Shown piece after piece: positions 1 through 6,253 of a stretch of DNA of 13,272 nucleotides. Each line of letters begins with the position of its first letter. The first letter of the stretch is position 1. Origin of the DNA: DASUSF01 sp036375275 (GTDB lineage: Bacteria > Pseudomonadota > Alphaproteobacteria > Geminicoccales > Geminicoccaceae); contig DASUSF010000497.1 of assembly GCA_036375275.1 (NCBI GenBank), forward strand, positions 1 through 13,272, given 5' to 3'. The notes beneath the pieces are model-generated. The model saw only the letters and a program-made list of their open reading frames with translations, ran no database searches and was not told the DNA's origin. Made by a program: the position numbers and the translations under genes.

Positions 1-120
1 CACATGATCCTGATGGACAGCGAGAGCGGCACGGCGATGACCCTCGGGCGCACCTCGCTGGTCGGCGAAAGCGGGCCGGAAGCGCTCTCGAAGGCTCCGC
101 TCGAGCTCGTCGTCGCCTGA
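1..120 (+). CDS. C-terminal end of an unidentified protein (5' truncated by window)
   Basis: Frame 1 is open from the first base to a TGA at 118-120, giving the last 39 residues of a protein whose start lies outside the window. The tail contains MILMDSESGTAMTLGR and ends in a hydrophobic ELVVA. I do not recognise the family. High GC at third codon positions matches the neighbouring genes, which supports real coding. It is followed by a repeat-bearing gap rather than by a closely spaced gene, so it probably ends its own transcription unit. Too little is present to assign a function. Confidence 0.5.
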   Translation, partial: HMILMDSESGTAMTLGRTSLVGESGPEALSKAPLELVVA

Positions 121-137
121 TGCCGGTCCCCCTCGAG

Positions 138-294
138 CCTACCGCCTTCGGCTGCACGAGGCACTGGCGGCCTGCCGCCTTCGGCTGCATGAGGCACTGG
201 CGGCCTACCGCCTTCGGCTGCACGAGGCACTGGCGGCCTGCCGCCTTCGGCTGCATGAGGCACTGGTGGCCTGCCGCCTTCGGCTGCATGAGGC
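138..294 (+). repeat. 33-bp tandem repeat, 4.75 copies
   Basis: Five head-to-tail units start at 138, 171, 204, 237 and 270; the last stops after 25 bases. Units 1 and 3 are identical (CCTACC start, CTGCACG inside). Units 2, 4 and 5 share CCTGCC and CTGCATG, so the first four units form an A-B-A-B pattern with a 66-bp higher-order period. Each unit holds GCCTTCGGC, a small self-complementary motif. Each junction forms GGCGG-CCTR-CCGCC, a 5-bp stem with a 4-base loop; in the last junction GGTGG still pairs through a G-U wobble. The period is a multiple of three, so frames stay open across it, but no convincing protein results. Function is unknown; a minisatellite or RNA-structure element is possible. 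Confidence 0.9.
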
Positions 295-298
295 CGGT

Positions 299-364
299 AT
301 GCCGCACCTGATCATCTTCCTGTTCGTGCTCCTGCTCGGGCTCCTCGCGACCTGCTTCTTCTGA
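299..364 (+). CDS. Possible 21-residue hydrophobic membrane mini-protein
   Basis: An ATG at 299 just after the repeat opens a 21-codon frame ending at TGA 362-364. It starts MPHLIIFLFVLLL and ends LATCFF, almost all Leu, Ile, Val and Phe, which is the length and make-up of one transmembrane helix. Bases upstream (ATGAGGCCGGT, 288-298) hold a GAGG at 290-293, a fair Shine-Dalgarno 5 nt before the ATG and inside the last partial repeat. No family is recognised and the frame is short enough to arise by chance, so this is tentative. It could be a small membrane peptide, a leader peptide for prs, or noncoding. Confidence 0.3.
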   Translation: MPHLIIFLFVLLLGLLATCFF

Positions 365-402
365 GCGCTCGGGAGGGCGGCGGACGGCGCGGGGTGTCGG
401 CG

Positions 403-431
403 TTTACTTGAGCCGGCGGCCTTGCTACATG
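403..431 (+). promoter_or_regulatory. Weak candidate promoter upstream of prs
   Basis: TTTACT at 403-408 and TACATG at 426-431 are spaced by 17 bases, with a TG one base before the -10-like hexamer. It lies about 45 bases upstream of the prs ATG in the least GC-rich part of the leader. Both hexamers match the consensus only partly, so this is a guess. The rest of 365-474 is GC-rich and shows nothing else that I can name. Confidence 0.25.
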
Positions 432-474
432 ACGGCCGCCGCTGCCGGGTGGGGCGGCGGACGGAGCCCGAGCC

Positions 475-1407
475 ATGAAACTGCTCGCCGGCAACAGCAA
501 CCGGCCGCTCGCCGAGGCGATCGCGACGTTCCTGAACGTGCCGCTGACGCATGCGACGGTGCAGCGCTTCGCCGACATGGAGGTGTTCGTCGAGATCCAC
601 GAGAACGTCCGCGGCGAGGACGTCTTCCTGGTCCAGTCGACGTCCTATCCGGCGAACGACAACCTGATGGAGCTCCTGGTCTGCATCGACGCGCTGAAGC
701 GGGCCTCCGCCCGGCGGATCACCGCGGTCATGCCCTACTTCGGCTATGCGCGGCAGGACCGGAAGCCCGGGCCCCGGACGCCGATCTCGGCGAAGCTGGT
801 CGCCAACCTGATCACCACCGCCGGCGCCGACCGGGTGCTGACCATGGATCTGCACGCCGGGCAGATCCAGGGCTTCTTCGACATCCCCGTGGACAACCTC
901 TACGCCTCGCCCCTGATGGCGGCCGACCTCCGCGCGCGCTACGACAAGGACGAGCTGATCATCGTCTCGCCCGACGTCGGCGGGGTCGGCCGGGCACGCG
1001 GCTTCGCCAAGCGCCTTGACGCTGCTCTGGCGATCGTCGATAAGCGCCGCGAGCGGGCCGGGGTGTCCGAGGTGATGAACGTGATCGGCGACGTGGCGGG
1101 ACACCGCTGCGTGCTGGTCGACGACATCGTGGATTCCGGCGGGACGCTCTGCAATGCCGCCCAGGCGCTGCTCGATGCCGGCGCGGTCTCGGTCGAGGCC
1201 TACGTCACCCACGGCGTCCTCTCGGCCGGCGCGGTGGCGCGGATCACCGCGAGCCGGCTCGAGGCCCTGGTGATCACCGACAGCATCCGGGCGACCGAGG
1301 CGGTGCGGGTCGCGGAGCGCATCCGGGAAGTGCCGGTCGCCCCGCTGATCGGCGAGGCGATCAAGCGGATCAGCTACGAGACATCGGTTTCCAGCCTGTT
1401 CGACTGA
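475..1407 (+). CDS. prs: Ribose-phosphate pyrophosphokinase (PRPP synthetase)
   Basis: Makes 5-phosphoribosyl-1-pyrophosphate from ribose 5-phosphate and ATP, in the cytoplasm, feeding purine, pyrimidine, histidine, tryptophan and NAD synthesis. The 310-residue product is full length for bacterial class I enzymes. Seen in it: the N-terminal RFADMEV segment (near residue 31), the catalytic flexible-loop motif ARQDRK (92-97), the metal-binding H127 in DLHAGQIQGFF, and the PRPP-binding loop VLVDDIVDSGGT (213-224). The ATG at 475 is preceded by GGAG at 463-466 with an 8-nt gap and matches the usual start just before LLAGNSN. It is followed 33 nt later by rplY, so co-transcription is likely. I see no riboswitch in the leader. 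Confidence 0.97.
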   Translation: MKLLAGNSNRPLAEAIATFLNVPLTHATVQRFADMEVFVEIHENVRGEDVFLVQSTSYPANDNLMELLVCIDALKRASARRITAVMPYFGYARQDRKPGPRTPISAKLVANLITTAGADRVLTMDLHAGQIQGFFDIPVDNLYASPLMAADLRARYDKDELIIVSPDVGGVGRARGFAKRLDAALAIVDKRRERAGVSEVMNVIGDVAGHRCVLVDDIVDSGGTLCNAAQALLDAGAVSVEAYVTHGVLSAGAVARITASRLEALVITDSIRATEAVRVAERIREVPVAPLIGEAIKRISYETSVSSLFD

Positions 1408-1440
1408 GGCGGAGGCCCTGCAGGTCGCGGGAAGGGCGTG

Positions 1441-2145
1441 ATGGCGGACGTGACGACATTCGAGACGAGAAAGCGCGAGCTCGGCACCAAGGGCGCCGCG
1501 CGCTCGCTGCGCCGAAGCGGCTGGGTGCCCGGCGTGGTCTACGGCGACCGGAAGGAGCAGGAGCTGGTCTCGCTCGAGGCGCGCATGCTCCGCCGCGCGA
1601 TGCAGAGCGCGCGCTTCTCGAGCACGCTGTGCACGCTCCGGATCGACGGCCAGGACGTCCGCGCCCTGCCGCGCGAGGTCCAGACCCATCCGGTGACCAG
1701 CGAGCCGATCCACATCGACTTCATGCGGGTCGGTCGGGGCGCGACCGTGACCGTGACCGTGCCGGTCGTCGTGATCGGCGAGGAGGACTCGCCGGGGCTG
1801 AACCAGGGCGGCGTGCTCAACATCGTCCGCCGCGAGGTCGAGGTGGTCTGCCCCGCGGACAGCATCCCGGAGCAGGTGACGCTCGACGTCTCCAAGGCCG
1901 AGATCAACGACAGCCTGCACATCAGCCAGGCGCAGCTGCCGGCGAACGTCGAGCTCACGATCACCGACCGCGACTTCACCATGGTCACCATCTCCCCGCC
2001 GATGCGCACCCCGGAGGAGGAGGACGAGCTGGCCGCGGCCGAGGCCGCCGAGAAGGCGCCCGCAGCCGAGGTCGAGGAGGCCGCCGAGCCCGGAGGCGAG
2101 GCTGGCGAGGGCGCCGAACCCGTCGAGGAGCCCAAGGGGGGCTGA
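1441..2145 (+). CDS. rplY: 50S ribosomal protein L25 / general stress protein Ctc (long TL5-type)
   Basis: Binds 5S rRNA in the large ribosomal subunit. The 234-residue product is the long Ctc/TL5 form: an N-terminal L25 5S-binding domain (about residues 5-95, including GWVPGVVYG and HIDFMRV), a C-terminal TL5 beta domain (about 96-183), then a low-complexity Ala/Glu/Pro tail (184-234). The tail is acidic and probably disordered, as is usual in alphaproteobacteria. A GTG at 1438 sits directly before the ATG at 1441; GGAAGGG at 1430-1436 spaces better to the ATG, which I chose. It lies between prs and pth, an order common in bacteria, with 11 nt to pth. Confidence 0.95.
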   Translation: MADVTTFETRKRELGTKGAARSLRRSGWVPGVVYGDRKEQELVSLEARMLRRAMQSARFSSTLCTLRIDGQDVRALPREVQTHPVTSEPIHIDFMRVGRGATVTVTVPVVVIGEEDSPGLNQGGVLNIVRREVEVVCPADSIPEQVTLDVSKAEINDSLHISQAQLPANVELTITDRDFTMVTISPPMRTPEEEDELAAAEAAEKAPAAEVEEAAEPGGEAGEGAEPVEEPKGG

Positions 2146-2156
2146 TCCTCCGGCCG

Positions 2157-2759
2157 ATGCTGCTGTTCGTCGGCCTCGGCAACCCCGGGGAGCAGTACGC
2201 GCGCCAGCGCCACAACGTCGGCTTCATGGCGGTCGAGGGGATCGCACGCGGGCATGGCTTCGGGGCGTGGCGGAGCAAGTTCCTCTCGGCGGTCAGCGAA
2301 GGCCGGCTCGGCACCGAGAAGGTCCTCCTCCAGAAGCCGCAGACCTTCATGAACCGGTCCGGGCATGCGGTCCTGCAGGCGGCGCAGTTCTACAAGCTGG
2401 AGCCGGTGCAGATCGTGGTCTTCCACGACGAGCTCGACCTCCAGACGGGCAAGGTCCGGATCAAGACCGGCGGCGGGGTCGCCGGACACAACGGGCTGCG
2501 CTCCCTCGCCGCGCAGCTCGGCACGCCCGACTTCCGGCGGGTCCGGATCGGGATCGGCCACCCCGGCCACAAGGACAAGGTGACCGGCCACGTGCTCGGC
2601 AACTTCGCGACCGCCGACAGGGACTGGCTGGAGCCGCTCATCGACGCGCTGGACGAGGCGGCGCCGCTGATCGCGGCCGGCGACGACGCCGGAGCGATGA
2701 ACCGGATCGCGCTCAGGATGCAGCCGGTGCGGGAGCCGGCGCCGCGCGGCCCCGCTTGA
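2157..2759 (+). CDS. pth: Peptidyl-tRNA hydrolase
   Basis: Cleaves the ester bond of peptidyl-tRNAs released from stalled ribosomes, recycling tRNA. The 200-residue product matches the usual 190-210. Catalytic and binding residues are visible: N9 in GLGNPG, catalytic H19 in RHNVGF, N66 in TFMNRSG, D91 in FHDELDL and N112 in GHNGLRS, corresponding to N10, H20, N68, D93 and N114 of the E. coli enzyme. The ATG at 2157 puts MLLFVGLGNPG at the N-terminus as expected; the frame is open further upstream but that part is antiparallel or offset shadow of rplY. It starts 11 nt after rplY and ends 10 nt before ychF, so the three are probably one operon. Confidence 0.97.
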   Translation: MLLFVGLGNPGEQYARQRHNVGFMAVEGIARGHGFGAWRSKFLSAVSEGRLGTEKVLLQKPQTFMNRSGHAVLQAAQFYKLEPVQIVVFHDELDLQTGKVRIKTGGGVAGHNGLRSLAAQLGTPDFRRVRIGIGHPGHKDKVTGHVLGNFATADRDWLEPLIDALDEAAPLIAAGDDAGAMNRIALRMQPVREPAPRGPA

Positions 2760-2769
2760 TAGGACGTTC

Positions 2770-3867
2770 ATGGGCTTCAACTGTGGGATCGTCGGCCTGC
2801 CCAACGTCGGCAAGTCGACCCTGTTCAACGCGCTGACCAGCACGGCCGCCGCCGCCGCCGCCAACTACCCGTTCTGCACCATCGAGCCGAATCTCGGCCG
2901 CGTCCCCGTGCCCGATCCGCGGCTCGAGCGGGTGGCCGCGATCGCCGCCTCGGCCCGGGTGGTGCCGACCCAGCTCGAGGTGGTCGACATCGCGGGCCTG
3001 GTCCGGGGCGCGAGCCGGGGCGAGGGCCTGGGCAACCGGTTCCTCGGCGCGATCCGCGAGGTCGACGCGATCCTCCACGTGCTGCGCTGCTTCGAGGAGG
3101 AGAACGTCAGCCACGTCGAAGGCTCGATCGATCCGGTCAGGGACGCCGAGCTGGTCGAGACCGAGCTGCTGCTCGCCGACATCGCGTCGATCGAGCGTCG
3201 GATCGACGGCCTCACCAAGCGGGTCCGGGGCGGCGACGCCGACGCCAGGGCGCAGCTCCAGGTGATCGAGCGGATCCGCCCGGAGCTCGAGGCGGGGCAA
3301 CCGGCGCGCCGCCTGATCGTGCCGGGCGACCTCGGGCCAGCCTTCGCTTCGCTCCAGCTCCTGACCGCGAAGCCGCTGCTCTACGTCTGCAACGTCGACG
3401 AGCCGGCCGCCGCCAGCGGCAACGCGCTGAGCCGGGCGGTCGCCGCACGCGCCGCGGATCACGGCGCCGCCGTGGTGGTGGTCTCGGCGGCGATCGAGGC
3501 CGAGCTCGCGGCCCTCGAGCCGGACGAGCGCACCGACTATCTCTCGAGCCTCGGGCTGGAGCGGCCGGGCCTGGAGCGGGTGATCCACGCCGGGTACGGA
3601 CTCCTTGGCCTGATCACCTTCCTGACCGCCGGGCCCAAGGAGGCGCGCGCCTGGACGATCCCGCGCGGCACCACCGCGCCGGAGGCGGCCGGAACGATCC
3701 ACAGCGACTTCAAGCGCGGCTTCATCTGCGCCGAGGTGATCGCCTACGACGACTACGTGGCCCTCGGCGGCGAGGCCGCGGCGCGCGACGCCGGCAAGCT
3801 CCGGCTCGAGGGCCGCGAGTACGTGGTCAGGGACGGCGACGTGGTCCACTTCCGCTTCAACGTCTGA
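2770..3867 (+). CDS. ychF: Redox-regulated ATPase YchF (OLA1/Obg family)
   Basis: A ribosome-associated P-loop ATPase of the Obg/OLA1 group linked to translation and stress responses. At 365 residues it is full length. Seen: the G1 loop GLPNVGKST (9-17), the G3 motif DIAGLVRGAS (from D73), a helical coiled-coil insert (about 120-200), and NVDE (208-211) in place of the GTPase NKxD motif, the known reason why this family prefers ATP to GTP. A C-terminal TGS domain runs from about residue 284 to the end. The ATG at 2770 has AGGA at 2761-2764, 5 nt upstream. It is last in the prs-rplY-pth-ychF group and converges on the zinc-ribbon gene 32 nt away. Just after its stop is a perfect 8-bp tandem duplication, CCGGGCAG at 3868-3883; no terminator hairpin with a T-run is visible. 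Confidence 0.97.
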   Translation: MGFNCGIVGLPNVGKSTLFNALTSTAAAAAANYPFCTIEPNLGRVPVPDPRLERVAAIAASARVVPTQLEVVDIAGLVRGASRGEGLGNRFLGAIREVDAILHVLRCFEEENVSHVEGSIDPVRDAELVETELLLADIASIERRIDGLTKRVRGGDADARAQLQVIERIRPELEAGQPARRLIVPGDLGPAFASLQLLTAKPLLYVCNVDEPAAASGNALSRAVAARAADHGAAVVVVSAAIEAELAALEPDERTDYLSSLGLERPGLERVIHAGYGLLGLITFLTAGPKEARAWTIPRGTTAPEAAGTIHSDFKRGFICAEVIAYDDYVALGGEAAARDAGKLRLEGREYVVRDGDVVHFRFNV

Positions 3868-3899
3868 CCGGGCAGCCGGGCAGACACGAGCGTGCCTAG

Positions 3900-4541
3900 C
3901 TAGTTCAGATTGAAGGTGATGCTGAAGTTCCGGGCCTGCTCGGTCGGATTGACCACGCGCGCGGTGAACGCGGTGCGGGCGTCCGGCTCGAGGCGCGTGT
4001 CCTCGGCCTCGAACAGCTCGTGCTGGAGCTGGCGACCGCCGTCGTCGAGCAGCGTGATGCGGACCGGCGGCACCTCGCGGACCTGGTCCGAGCGGTTGAC
4101 GACCTCCCCCTCGACGACGAGGATCGAGATCCCGCGCTCGGAGATCCGCTCCGAGGTCACGTTCTCGAACTGGAGATCGAGCTTCATCGTCACCGGCAGG
4201 CCGAGCTTCTGGTAGACTCCGGCGCTCGCCGGAAAGGCCGCGACGATCTCGTTGCGGCCGATCACCGCGCCGGCGGCGACGAGCACCACCAGCATCGCGA
4301 GCAGCCATCCGACGAGGCTGTTCGAGCCGGCGGCGGGCGGCGCGTCGGCGCGGCTGCCCGGACGGCGGTGGGGCTTCGGGGACGTCGCTGGCAGGAACCC
4401 GACCACGTGCGGCGTGTCGTCGGGCGGGCGCGCCGTCCAGCGGCTGCCGCAGTTGGCGCAGCGCACGGCGCGGCCCTGCGGCCCGAGCGAGGCGGTATCC
4501 ACGTGGTAGCGTGTCGAACAATCGGGGCAGGTCAGGATCAT
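3900..4541 (-). CDS. MJ0042-type zinc-ribbon, single-pass membrane protein with DUF3426-like domain
   Basis: A 213-residue protein of unknown function. It begins with an MJ0042-type zinc ribbon whose four cysteines are C5 and C8 (CPDC) and C28 and C31 (CANC). A Pro/Arg-rich linker follows, then one transmembrane segment at about 76-94 (LVGWLLAMLVVLVAAGAVIG). The C-terminal part (about 100-213) resembles DUF3426: ILVVEGEVVNRSD, then VPPVRITLLDDGG, an immunoglobulin-like beta pattern probably in the periplasm. The ATG at 4541 puts the first CxxC at residue 5, as usual. It is divergent from ftsE with 127 nt between them, an arrangement I recall from other alphaproteobacteria, which hints at an envelope or division role. 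No ribosome binding site is visible. Confidence 0.85.
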   Translation of the reverse strand: MILTCPDCSTRYHVDTASLGPQGRAVRCANCGSRWTARPPDDTPHVVGFLPATSPKPHRRPGSRADAPPAAGSNSLVGWLLAMLVVLVAAGAVIGRNEIVAAFPASAGVYQKLGLPVTMKLDLQFENVTSERISERGISILVVEGEVVNRSDQVREVPPVRITLLDDGGRQLQHELFEAEDTRLEPDARTAFTARVVNPTEQARNFSITFNLN

Positions 4542-4553
4542 GGTGACGCTTTG

Positions 4554-4581
4554 ATTATCTCAAGACGCCGCTCTCACTCAA
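4554..4581 (-). promoter_or_regulatory. Strong sigma-70-like promoter for the zinc-ribbon gene
   Basis: Read on the minus strand, TTGAGT (4581-4576) is followed after 16 bases by GATAAT (4559-4554). These match the housekeeping consensus at 4/6 and 5/6 positions and stand out in this GC-rich sequence. Transcription would start near 4547, only about 6 nt before the ATG at 4541, so the message would be nearly leaderless, in agreement with the lack of a Shine-Dalgarno sequence. Confidence 0.6.
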
Positions 4582-4589
4582 TAGTTGAG
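4577..4589. promoter_or_regulatory. Inverted repeat in the divergent zinc-ribbon/ftsE control region
   Basis: CTCAA-TAG-TTGAG is a perfect 5-bp inverted repeat with a 3-base centre. Its left arm overlaps the -35 hexamer of the minus-strand promoter and its right arm carries TTGAG on the plus strand, in the direction of ftsE. This could be an operator for a small dimeric regulator, or simply two back-to-back -35 elements. I found no good -10 for ftsE at the right distance, and the rest of 4590-4668 shows nothing clear. Confidence 0.3.
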
Positions 4590-4668
4590 CGCCCTCTGGA
4601 CGCTTCTCATCAGGTATGCGATCTGTAAAAACCTCTCGATCGCGGTCGCGCGAATCTTGGACCGAAGG

Positions 4669-5358
4669 ATGATCAGGCTGGACAAGGTCGGCATGCGCTA
4701 CGGCTCCGGGCCGGAGGTGCTGCGCGAGGTCAACCTGACGCTGCACCGCGGCGAGTTCATGTTCCTGATGGGGCCGAGCGGGGCCGGCAAGACGACGCTG
4801 TTCCGGGTGCTCGGGCTCCTGAACATGCCGTCCAGCGGGCGGCTCACCATGTTCGACAAGGACGTGGCGACCATGAGCCGCGAGCAGCTGACCGCGCAGC
4901 GGCGGCGGATCGGCATGGTGTTCCAGGATCTCCGGCTGCTGGATCATTTGTCGGCTTTCGACAACATCGCGCTGCCGCTCAGAATCAATGGCGGCCAGGA
5001 CGAGCAGATCGGCGGGTTCGTGTCCGAGATGCTGGGCTGGCTGGGCCTCGCGGAGCTCATAGAGGCGAAACCCCCAACCCTGTCAATGGGACAGCGCCAG
5101 CTGGTCGCGGTCGCGCGCGCCGTGGTCACGCGCCCCAACCTCCTGCTCTGCGACGAGCCGACCAGCAACATCGACAGCAAGCTCGCGCGCCGCCTGATGC
5201 ACCTCTTCACCCAGCTCAGCAAGCTCGGCACGGCGGTGTTGATCTCGACCCACAACGACGACCTCGTCGAGCGCTACGGGCACCCGGTCCTGCACATGGA
5301 CAACGGTCGGCTGAGCGGCCCGGTGGTCGCCGCCGAGAAGATGGCGGCAGCGGATTGA
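4669..5358 (+). CDS. ftsE: Cell division ATP-binding protein FtsE
   Basis: ATPase of the FtsEX complex, which sits at the inner membrane of the divisome and activates cell-wall hydrolases. The 229-residue product shows Walker A GPSGAGKTT (35-43), Q-loop Q86 in VFQDLRLL, Walker B LLLCDEPTSNID with D162 and E163, and H-loop H195 in STHNDD. The ABC signature is unusual: LSMGQRQ (138-144) instead of LSGGxxQ. The frame is open back to 4585, but the ATG at 4669 gives the family-typical MIRLDKVGMRYGSG start; GGA at 4659-4661 lies 7 nt upstream. Its stop overlaps the ftsX start by 4 nt, so the pair is translationally coupled. Identity rests on the ftsX partner as well as on sequence. Confidence 0.93.
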   Translation: MIRLDKVGMRYGSGPEVLREVNLTLHRGEFMFLMGPSGAGKTTLFRVLGLLNMPSSGRLTMFDKDVATMSREQLTAQRRRIGMVFQDLRLLDHLSAFDNIALPLRINGGQDEQIGGFVSEMLGWLGLAELIEAKPPTLSMGQRQLVAVARAVVTRPNLLLCDEPTSNIDSKLARRLMHLFTQLSKLGTAVLISTHNDDLVERYGHPVLHMDNGRLSGPVVAAEKMAAAD

Positions 5359-6248
5359 GCGGGATCCTGGTCGGCGGCCGCCGCTTCGACCTGCCGCTCG
5401 ACACCACGGCGGCGGCGCGCCTGCTGCCTTGGATCATCACCGCCCTCGTGTTCCTGGCGGTGGTCGCGCTCGGCGTCGCCGCGGCAGCCGACAATGCGCT
5501 CACCGCCTACAGCATGCGCGCCCGGCTGGTGACGGTCACGATCCCGGCCAGCGAGGATCCGAGCGCCACCGACCAGGACGTGGTCCGGGCGCTCGACGTG
5601 CTGCAGCGCGTCGCGGGAGTCACCTCGGCGACGGCGGTCGGCGAGAAGGAGATCGAGGAGCTGATCGAGCCCTGGATCGGTGACGCCGCCGACACCGGCG
5701 ACCTGCCGCTGCCGCGGCTCATCGACGTGACGTTCGATGCCACCTCCGATCTCGACCTCGCCCGGCTGCAGAGCGAGCTGCGCCAGGTGGTGCCCGGTGC
5801 CACGCTCGGGGTCGAGGCGATCTCGCGCAACCGCGCCGAGCGCCTCGCGTCGTTCCTTCGCGCCTGGACCGTCGCGGTCGGCGTGCTGGTCCTGCTCGGG
5901 GCGGTCGGCCTGGTCGCCTGGGTCACCCGGCTCAGCCTCGAGCTGCACAACGACACCGTCGAGCTGCTCCGGTTCATGGGCGCGCCCGACGGCTACGTCG
6001 CCCGGCAGTTCGAGCGGCACGCGCTCCTCAACGCTATCCGGGGCGGCATCGCCGGCTTCGTCCTCGCCGCGATCGTGCTGGTGCTGCTGATCTGGACCGG
6101 GCGGCTGATGGAGATCGCGGGGCCGGTCGAGCTGGGCCTGCGCGCGGTCGACTGGATCCTGCTCGCCTGCGTGCCGGTGGTCACCGCTCTCCTGATCACC
6201 GCGGTGGCGCGCGTCATCGCGGTGTGGGGGCTCGGGCGGCTGCCCTGA
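5355..6248 (+). CDS. ftsX: Cell division protein FtsX (permease-like)
   Basis: Membrane partner of FtsE; its extracytoplasmic loop recruits wall hydrolases or their activators. The 297-residue product has the FtsX layout: a short cytoplasmic N-terminus, TM1 (about 26-45), a periplasmic domain (about 46-165), then TM2 (about 170-190), TM3 (about 230-248) and TM4 (about 265-290). The motif LLRFMGAPDGYVARQFERH before TM3 is typical of the family. The best start is the TTG at 5355, which shares TTGA with the ftsE stop; no ATG or GTG fits nearby without losing the N-terminal segment. The plsC gene follows within 5 nt or overlaps, so the three genes are probably one transcript. Confidence 0.93.
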   Translation: MSGILVGGRRFDLPLDTTAAARLLPWIITALVFLAVVALGVAAAADNALTAYSMRARLVTVTIPASEDPSATDQDVVRALDVLQRVAGVTSATAVGEKEIEELIEPWIGDAADTGDLPLPRLIDVTFDATSDLDLARLQSELRQVVPGATLGVEAISRNRAERLASFLRAWTVAVGVLVLLGAVGLVAWVTRLSLELHNDTVELLRFMGAPDGYVARQFERHALLNAIRGGIAGFVLAAIVLVLLIWTGRLMEIAGPVELGLRAVDWILLACVPVVTALLITAVARVIAVWGLGRLP

Positions 6249-6253
6249 GCGCA

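Noticed and set aside
138..294. CRISPR array
   Set aside because: Units are directly adjacent with no spacers and differ internally; this is a plain tandem repeat.
120..311. 63-codon plus-strand frame starting inside the stop of the first gene (TGATG) and crossing the tandem repeat
   Set aside because: The product is simply the repeat translated (AFGCxRHWRP units). The frame stays open only because the period is 33 bp, and there is no family resemblance.
205..1920. Long minus-strand open frame (571 codons) opposite prs and rplY
   Set aside because: Composition is rich in Arg, His, Asp and Ala with no recognisable motif, as expected for the antisense frame of GC-rich genes. The opposite strand encodes two unmistakable proteins.
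1629..2156. 176-codon extension of the pth frame through rplY
   Set aside because: It is an out-of-frame reading of rplY, dominated by Arg, Gly and Pro; the pth ATG at 2157 gives the canonical start.
2713..4521. 602-codon minus-strand frame opposite ychF and offset from the zinc-ribbon gene
   Set aside because: It is antisense to the whole of ychF and out of frame with the zinc-ribbon gene, which shows clear CxxC motifs and a membrane segment in its own frame.
4585..4668. N-terminal extension of FtsE by 28 residues
   Set aside because: The extension (starting at an upstream TTG) has no similarity to FtsE starts and would cover the divergent promoter region; ATG 4669 fits the family.
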